Below are positions 4,575-8,407 of a stretch of 8,407 bases of DNA, piece by piece (the first letter of the stretch is position 1; every line of letters starts with the position of its first letter). The position numbers and the translations under genes are program-made. This stretch comes from Pseudomonadota bacterium. GTDB taxonomy: Bacteria; Pseudomonadota; Gammaproteobacteria; Pseudomonadales; UBA5518. Where the stretch lies: assembly GCA_963204845.1 (NCBI GenBank), contig CAUJIL010000106.1:1-8407 (forward strand), read 5' to 3'. The notes beneath the pieces were generated by a model. That model saw only the letters and a list, made by a program, of their open reading frames with translations. It made no database searches and had not been told where the DNA came from.

Positions 4575-6785
4575 ATGGCTGGCAGCAACCGCAACCCGCA
4601 AGCACGGCTCGCCGAGGCGTTCACCCACGCGCTGAAACTCACCGAGGCAGGCCAGCTCGCCGACGCCGAGGCCACGCTGCGCGCGGCGATCGCCAGGTCG
4701 CCGAAGGAAATGAAGCTGCTCAACCTGCTCGGCGTGGTGCTCAAACGCGCCGGGCGGCTCGAGGAAGCCATCGAGGCGCTGCGCGCCGCGACGCGCGCGG
4801 ACCCGAAGAACGCCTCGCCCTGGGTCAACCTGGGCAACTGCCTGCGCGGTCTGGACCAGCCGGCGAAGGCCGCGCAGTGCTTCGAGCGCGCGGTGCGCAT
4901 CGATCCGCGCAACGCCGAGCACCATCGCCTGCTCGGCAGCGCGCTGGCGGCGGCGAACGACCGCGCCGGCGCGCTGCACGCGCTGCAGAACGCGCTCGAG
5001 CGCGGCTCGCGCGATCCGTGGGCGCCGATGGAGATCGCGCAGATCCACTGCAACGAACACCGCCACGAGCAGGCGCTGCAGGTGATCGAGGACGCGCTCG
5101 CGCGCTTCCCCGGCCACCGCGGGCTGCGCCGCCTGCGCGCCAGCGTGCTGCGCCGCTCGGGGCGCATCGCCGAGGCGCTGCCGCTGTTCCAGGAACTGGT
5201 GGACGAAGCGCCGGACGACGCCGACACGCTGACCATGCTCGGCAACCTCCACCTGTGGGGACTGAACCAGCGTCCCGAGGCCAACGCGCTGTATGAGCGT
5301 GCGCTGGCCGTGGCGCCGGGGCACGTCGAGGCGGCGCGCAACTACATCGAGAGCCTCGCGAACAGCCGCCACGGCGACGAGAGCCAGCACTTCGAGCGGG
5401 CCTACGAGGTGGCGTGCACGCTGCTCGAGCGCGTGCGCGACCCGGTGTCGGTGGCCGGCACGCTGCAGCGCGTGTTCCTGCGCGCGGCGGACTACGGGCG
5501 CGTCGATCGTCTCGGGGACCGCGCGCAGCTGATTCGCCACTGGGTGGCGGAAATGAACGTGGGCCATCTGCACAACCAGCTGGGTCGCGTGCAGACGCTC
5601 GAGGACCGCCGCCTGCTGCTGCAGGCGCATCGCGACTGGGGCGACCAGATCCAGTCCTTCGCGGCGCGCGCGCCGCTCGATCGGCCGGCCCGCCCGCGCA
5701 CCGCGCGTGAGGGACGCATCCGCGTCGGCTTCATGTCCTCGGACCTGCGCCACCACCCGGTCACGTACTTCACGCTGCCGCTGATCGACCACTACGACCG
5801 CGAGCGCTTCGAGTTCTACTGCTATTCGTTCTACCCCGGCGAGGCCGACGCGGTGCAGCAGCACATCGAAAAAAACGTGGCGCGCTTTCGCGTGATCCGC
5901 GAAGGCAGCGACCGCGACATCGCGCAGATCATCGCCGACGACGAACTCGACATCCTGTTCGAACTGGGCGGCACCACGCTGCTGAACCGCGTGCAGGTCT
6001 GTGCTTGGCGGCCGGCGCCGGTGCAGGTGAGCTGGCTGGGCTACCCGCACTCGGCTGGGCTCAGCCACATCGACCGCATCCTGGTCGATCCCTGGAACCG
6101 CCCCACCGACGACGCGTTGCTGCTGGAGAAGCCCTTCCTGGTTCCCGAGACGTGGGTCTGCATCGGCCGCCTCGGCTTCACCGATATCGCGATCGAGTCC
6201 GGCACGCCCGAGCAGCGCCAAGGGCATCTGACGTTCGGCACCGCGAACAATCCCTACAAGTACACGCGTGACTGCTTCGCCGCATGGGCCCGGATCCTTA
6301 CCGACAATCCCGGCTCGCGCTTCCTGTTCGTGCGTCCCGAAGGCGGCGCGCAGTGTTTTCGCACCAACATCTGCGCGCTGTTCGCCGCCCACGGCGTGGC
6401 GCCCGAACGCATCGAGTTCGCGCCGGTGCGCGGCACCCACATGCCGCACTACAACCGCATCGACATCGCGCTCGATCCCTTCCCGCACGTGGGCGGCACC
6501 ACCACCTGCGAGAGCCTGTGGATGGGCGTGCCGGTGGTCACGCTCGCGGGGCCGGCCTTCTTCGAGCGCCTGAGCGCGAGCAACCTGCACAACGCCGGCC
6601 TCGGGGACCTGTGCGCCGACGACGTGGAGCAATACGTGCAGATTGCCAACCGCCTCGCGGCCGACCCCGCGCGCCGGCTGGCGCTGCGCCACGGGCTGCG
6701 CGAGCAGATCCGCGCCCATCCGCTCGGCCAGCCCGAGCGTTTCACGCGCCATTTCGAACAGACCATCGAACGCACCCTGGCGTAG
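4575..6785 (+). CDS. TPR-containing GT41 (O-GlcNAc transferase-like) glycosyltransferase
   Basis: A 736-residue soluble protein. Residues about 12-250 hold seven tandem 34-residue TPR units with the usual G, A, Y/F and P spacing (for example LLGVVLKRAGRLEEAIEALR). A helical linker follows, then a GT41 catalytic domain from about 380. That domain has RVGFMSSDLRHHP with His394 matching the OGT histidine before proline, WLGYPHSAG, TANNPYKYT with Lys562 matching the UDP-binding lysine of OGT, and HVGGTTT at 638-644. Bacterial relatives transfer sugars to proteins or sit in surface-glycan loci; donor and target are unknown here. There is no signal peptide, so it would act in the cytoplasm. The intervening domain of animal OGT is absent. 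The start ATG at 4575 is 70 bases after the previous stop and has no strong ribosome-binding site. The stop TAG lies within a REP head (copy 8). It is likely co-transcribed with the KamA-like gene. Confidence 0.85.
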   Translation: MAGSNRNPQARLAEAFTHALKLTEAGQLADAEATLRAAIARSPKEMKLLNLLGVVLKRAGRLEEAIEALRAATRADPKNASPWVNLGNCLRGLDQPAKAAQCFERAVRIDPRNAEHHRLLGSALAAANDRAGALHALQNALERGSRDPWAPMEIAQIHCNEHRHEQALQVIEDALARFPGHRGLRRLRASVLRRSGRIAEALPLFQELVDEAPDDADTLTMLGNLHLWGLNQRPEANALYERALAVAPGHVEAARNYIESLANSRHGDESQHFERAYEVACTLLERVRDPVSVAGTLQRVFLRAADYGRVDRLGDRAQLIRHWVAEMNVGHLHNQLGRVQTLEDRRLLLQAHRDWGDQIQSFAARAPLDRPARPRTAREGRIRVGFMSSDLRHHPVTYFTLPLIDHYDRERFEFYCYSFYPGEADAVQQHIEKNVARFRVIREGSDRDIAQIIADDELDILFELGGTTLLNRVQVCAWRPAPVQVSWLGYPHSAGLSHIDRILVDPWNRPTDDALLLEKPFLVPETWVCIGRLGFTDIAIESGTPEQRQGHLTFGTANNPYKYTRDCFAAWARILTDNPGSRFLFVRPEGGAQCFRTNICALFAAHGVAPERIEFAPVRGTHMPHYNRIDIALDPFPHVGGTTTCESLWMGVPVVTLAGPAFFERLSASNLHNAGLGDLCADDVEQYVQIANRLAADPARRLALRHGLREQIRAHPLGQPERFTRHFEQTIERTLA

Positions 6786-6804
6786 GTTCGGCCGGTGGCC
6801 GAAC
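6782..6804 (+). repeat. REP copy 8, variant B, overlapping the GT41 stop codon
   Basis: GTAG head (6782-6785), then stem GTTCGGCC / GGCCGAAC around a GGT loop (consensus TGT). The TAG of the head is the stop codon of the upstream GT41 gene, so the stem begins immediately after the stop. It is not paired with an opposed copy; 32 bases separate it from copy 9. Confidence 0.92.
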
Positions 6805-6836
6805 GAATGTCACGCCAATGGCCGCGCATCGTCCGC

Positions 6837-6859
6837 GTAGGTTCGGCCTGTGGCCGAAC
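6837..6859 (+). repeat. REP copy 9, variant B
   Basis: Consensus B copy on the plus strand: GTAG, then GTTCGGCC / GGCCGAAC around TGT. Opposed to copy 10 across only five bases (AGAAT). Seen from the minus strand, the pair has the same A>B< order as the first cluster. Confidence 0.92.
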
Positions 6860-6864
6860 AGAAT

Positions 6865-6887
6865 GTCCGGGCACAGCCCGGACCTAC
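6865..6887 (-). repeat. REP copy 10, variant A, overlapping the rfbD stop codon
   Basis: Consensus A copy on the minus strand: GTAG, then GTCCGGGC / GCCCGGAC around TGT. The TAG (6884-6886) is the stop codon of rfbD, mirroring copy 8 at the GT41 gene. Confidence 0.92.
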
Positions 6888-7765
6888 GATTTCAGCGGTG
6901 CCCCACCGCGTGAGGTGGATTCGACGAACGCCGCGAGCGCAGCGCGCCACGGGCGCAGCCGGATGCCGAGCGCGGCGGCGCGCGTGTTCGCGAGCGCGGA
7001 GTAGAGCGGGCGGCGCATCGCGCCGCTGCGCGCGCCGCGGTCGACCGCCACCACCTCGGCCGGCGCACCGAGCAGGCGCACGATCTCGCACGTGAACTCG
7101 TACCAGCTGCACGCGCCTTCGTTGACCAGGTGGTAGACGCCCGGCGCCGCATCCGGGTGCGCGATCAACGCAAACACCGCGTGCGCGAGGTCGGCGGCGC
7201 TGGTCGGCGACACGATCTGCTCGCACGCCATCTCGATGCGCTCTCCGGCCAGCGCCTCGCGCATGCGCGCCAGTACGAAGTTGCCTCCGCGCGAACGACT
7301 GCCCTGCTGCGCGTACAGACCGCAGGTGCGAATCACCAGCGCCGCATCCGGTGCCTCGGCAAGCGCCGCGTACTCGCCGGCGAGCCGTGAGATGCCGTAG
7401 ACCTGCAGCGGCTGCGGTGCGTCGAGCTCCTGCCACGACACGCTGCGCGCACCGCCGAACACGTAGTCGGTGCTGAAAGTGACCAGGCGCGCACCAACCG
7501 CCACACACGCGCGCGCGAGGTCGCGCACCGCGACGCAATTGATCCGGAACGCGCTCGCCGGATCGCCTTCGCACGCCGGCAGGTCGTGGAACGCCGCGCA
7601 GTTGATCACCACGTCGGGACGTTCGGCCGCGATCAGCGCCGCACACTGCCCCGGCCGCTCCAGGTCGCACAGCGTGCGCGGCGGCGCCACGATCTCGTGG
7701 CCGGGATTGTGGCGCAGCAGCTCGCCGCCCAGTTGCCCGCTTGCACCGATCAGCAGGATCTTCAC
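6884..7765 (-). CDS. rfbD: dTDP-4-dehydrorhamnose reductase (RmlD) family protein
   Basis: A 293-residue short-chain dehydrogenase of the RmlD family, which in characterised members reduces dTDP-4-dehydro-L-rhamnose to dTDP-L-rhamnose with NAD(P)H. The nucleotide-binding GASGQLG spans residues 7-13. FSTDYVF (97-103) supplies the catalytic Thr99, and VYGISRLAGE supplies Tyr123. The lysine expected four residues after this tyrosine (YxxxK) is Arg127, codon CGG at 7385-7387, a notable change at a catalytic position. CAAFHDLPACEGDP replaces the more usual NAAYTAVDKAE segment, as in a divergent RmlD subgroup. The start is GTG 7763-7765, which overlaps the rfbC stop by four bases (GTGA), indicating translational coupling. 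The stop TAG lies in the head of REP copy 10. Activity as a true reductase is likely but not certain. Confidence 0.85.
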   Translation of the reverse strand: MKILLIGASGQLGGELLRHNPGHEIVAPPRTLCDLERPGQCAALIAAERPDVVINCAAFHDLPACEGDPASAFRINCVAVRDLARACVAVGARLVTFSTDYVFGGARSVSWQELDAPQPLQVYGISRLAGEYAALAEAPDAALVIRTCGLYAQQGSRSRGGNFVLARMREALAGERIEMACEQIVSPTSAADLAHAVFALIAHPDAAPGVYHLVNEGACSWYEFTCEIVRLLGAPAEVVAVDRGARSGAMRRPLYSALANTRAAALGIRLRPWRAALAAFVESTSRGGAPLKS

Positions 7766-8289
7766 GGCAGCGGCGCGAACGAGCGGTCGCGCTCCGAGAC
7801 GATCGGGTCGGGCAACGGCCACGCGATCGCAAGCTGCGGATCGTCCCAGCGCAGACCGCGCGCGAGTTCCGGCACGTAGAACGCCGACATCTGGTAGAGC
7901 ACCTCGCTGTCGTCCTCCAGCGTCTGGAAGCCGTGCGCGAAGCCGGCCGGCACGTACAGCGCGAACCGGTTGCACGCGCTGAGCTCCACTGCGTGCCAGC
8001 GGCGGAAGGTCGGCGAATCGGGACGCACGTCGACGATCACGTCCCAGATCGCGCCGCGCGTGCAGCGCACCAGCTTCGCCTCGGCGTGCGGCGGCGCCTG
8101 CCAGTGCAGTCCGCGCAGCGTGCCGCGCCGGCGGTTCCACGACACGTTGCACTGCGCCACCACCGGGTCCAGCCCGTGGCACTCGAACTCGCGCGCGCAG
8201 AACGAGCGCGCGAAACCACCACGCTCGTCCTCGGCGAATTCCATCGCCACCAGCTGCGCACCGGCGAGCGGCGTCGACGTGAACCTCAT
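7762..8289 (-). CDS. rfbC: dTDP-4-dehydrorhamnose 3,5-epimerase
   Basis: A 175-residue cupin epimerase of the RmlC family, the third step of dTDP-L-rhamnose synthesis, converting dTDP-4-dehydro-6-deoxyglucose to dTDP-4-dehydro-rhamnose in the cytoplasm. Catalytic and substrate residues are all in place: RGLHWQ with Arg59 and His62, Lys72 in AKLVR, VPAGFAHGF (113-121) and Tyr132 in EVLYQMS. The closing RGLRWDDPQLAIAWP is the family C-terminal signature. Length matches the usual 180 or so. The start ATG at 8287-8289 overlaps the stop of the upstream gene (ATGA), and its own stop overlaps the rfbD start, so three genes form a tightly coupled operon. A GGGAG about ten bases upstream may serve as a ribosome-binding site. 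The product feeds RfbD directly. Confidence 0.93.
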   Translation of the reverse strand: MRFTSTPLAGAQLVAMEFAEDERGGFARSFCAREFECHGLDPVVAQCNVSWNRRRGTLRGLHWQAPPHAEAKLVRCTRGAIWDVIVDVRPDSPTFRRWHAVELSACNRFALYVPAGFAHGFQTLEDDSEVLYQMSAFYVPELARGLRWDDPQLAIAWPLPDPIVSERDRSFAPLP

Positions 8290-8407
8290 CCGCGCCGCGC
8301 TCCCGCGCCGACGGGTACCAGTTGCGCTTCGATCTGCAGCGCCGCGACGCGGTACGCCTCCGCCAGCGTGGGGACGTTGACAATGTACTCGACGAAATCG
8401 CTGGCGC
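8286..8407 (-). CDS. 3' end of an unidentified gene upstream of rfbC (partial)
   Basis: A minus-strand frame enters from the right edge and ends at TGA 8286-8288, overlapping the rfbC ATG by ATGA. About 39 C-terminal residues are visible, including DFVEYIVNVPTLAEAYRVAA and a tail LVPVGAGARRG. The overlap shows that it belongs to the same operon. The tail does not clearly match RfbA or RfbB, the usual neighbours. The hydrophobic-then-helical ending is loosely like sugar-phosphate isomerase (SIS) C-termini, but this is too weak for a call. Context suggests a sugar or nucleotide-sugar function. Confidence 0.55.
   Translation of the reverse strand, partial: ASDFVEYIVNVPTLAEAYRVAALQIEAQLVPVGAGARRG

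Noticed and set aside
4501..4635. Small plus-strand gene starting at the ATGA overlap after the KamA-like gene
   Set aside because: GGGAGA sits too close to the ATG for a proper ribosome-binding site, the 44-residue product has no features, and it runs into the GT41 coding sequence in another frame.
4191..6752. Very long minus-strand open frame (853 codons) opposite the GT41 gene
   Set aside because: It lies antisense to a gene with clear TPR and GT41 motifs. Its product is His/Arg/Ala/Val-rich without any recognisable motif, as expected from GC-rich codon bias in the complementary frame.

Overview
The window is GC-rich and densely coded, with bacterial gene organisation throughout. The gene set (CysH-type sulfonucleotide reductase, E. 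coli-like PhoH, a KamA-type radical SAM protein, a TPR/GT41 glycosyltransferase, RmlC and RmlD) and the GTAG-headed palindromic repeats suggest a gammaproteobacterium. That assignment is inferred from protein character and codon bias, not from a marker gene.

Layout. 1-157 (+) is the tail of an unidentified gene, which converges on cysH (168-827, -). A compact AT-rich region (about 846-940) separates cysH from a divergent MFS efflux-type transporter (941-2146, +). The MFS gene converges on phoH (2499-3311, -); the 352-bp gap between them holds seven copies of a 23-nt palindromic repeat. phoH is divergent from a lysine 2,3-aminomutase-family radical SAM gene (3503-4504, +), which is followed by a 736-residue TPR plus GT41 (O-GlcNAc-transferase-like) gene (4575-6785, +). 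That gene converges on a tightly overlapping minus-strand sugar-nucleotide operon: rfbD (6884-7765), rfbC (7762-8289) and an unidentified upstream gene running off the edge (8286-8407). Three more palindromic repeats fill the gap between the convergent ends.

How the parts relate. rfbC and rfbD would carry out the last two steps of dTDP-L-rhamnose synthesis. The GT41 enzyme next door is a protein or glycan glycosyltransferase on the other strand, so any functional link rests on proximity only. cysH belongs to assimilatory sulfate reduction; phoH and the KamA-like gene are stand-alone.

The most interesting signal is the repeat family: ten copies of a GTAG-headed REP (repetitive extragenic palindrome) in two sequence variants, A and B. 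The variants differ only by two compensatory base-pair swaps in the stem. They are arranged mainly as head-to-head A/B pairs whose GTAGGT ends can close an outer stem. Both clusters lie between convergent genes, and in the second cluster the TAG inside the GTAG head is the actual stop codon of both flanking genes. No repeat-mobilising transposase lies in the window. A second point is that RfbD has arginine where the catalytic lysine of the YxxxK motif is expected.
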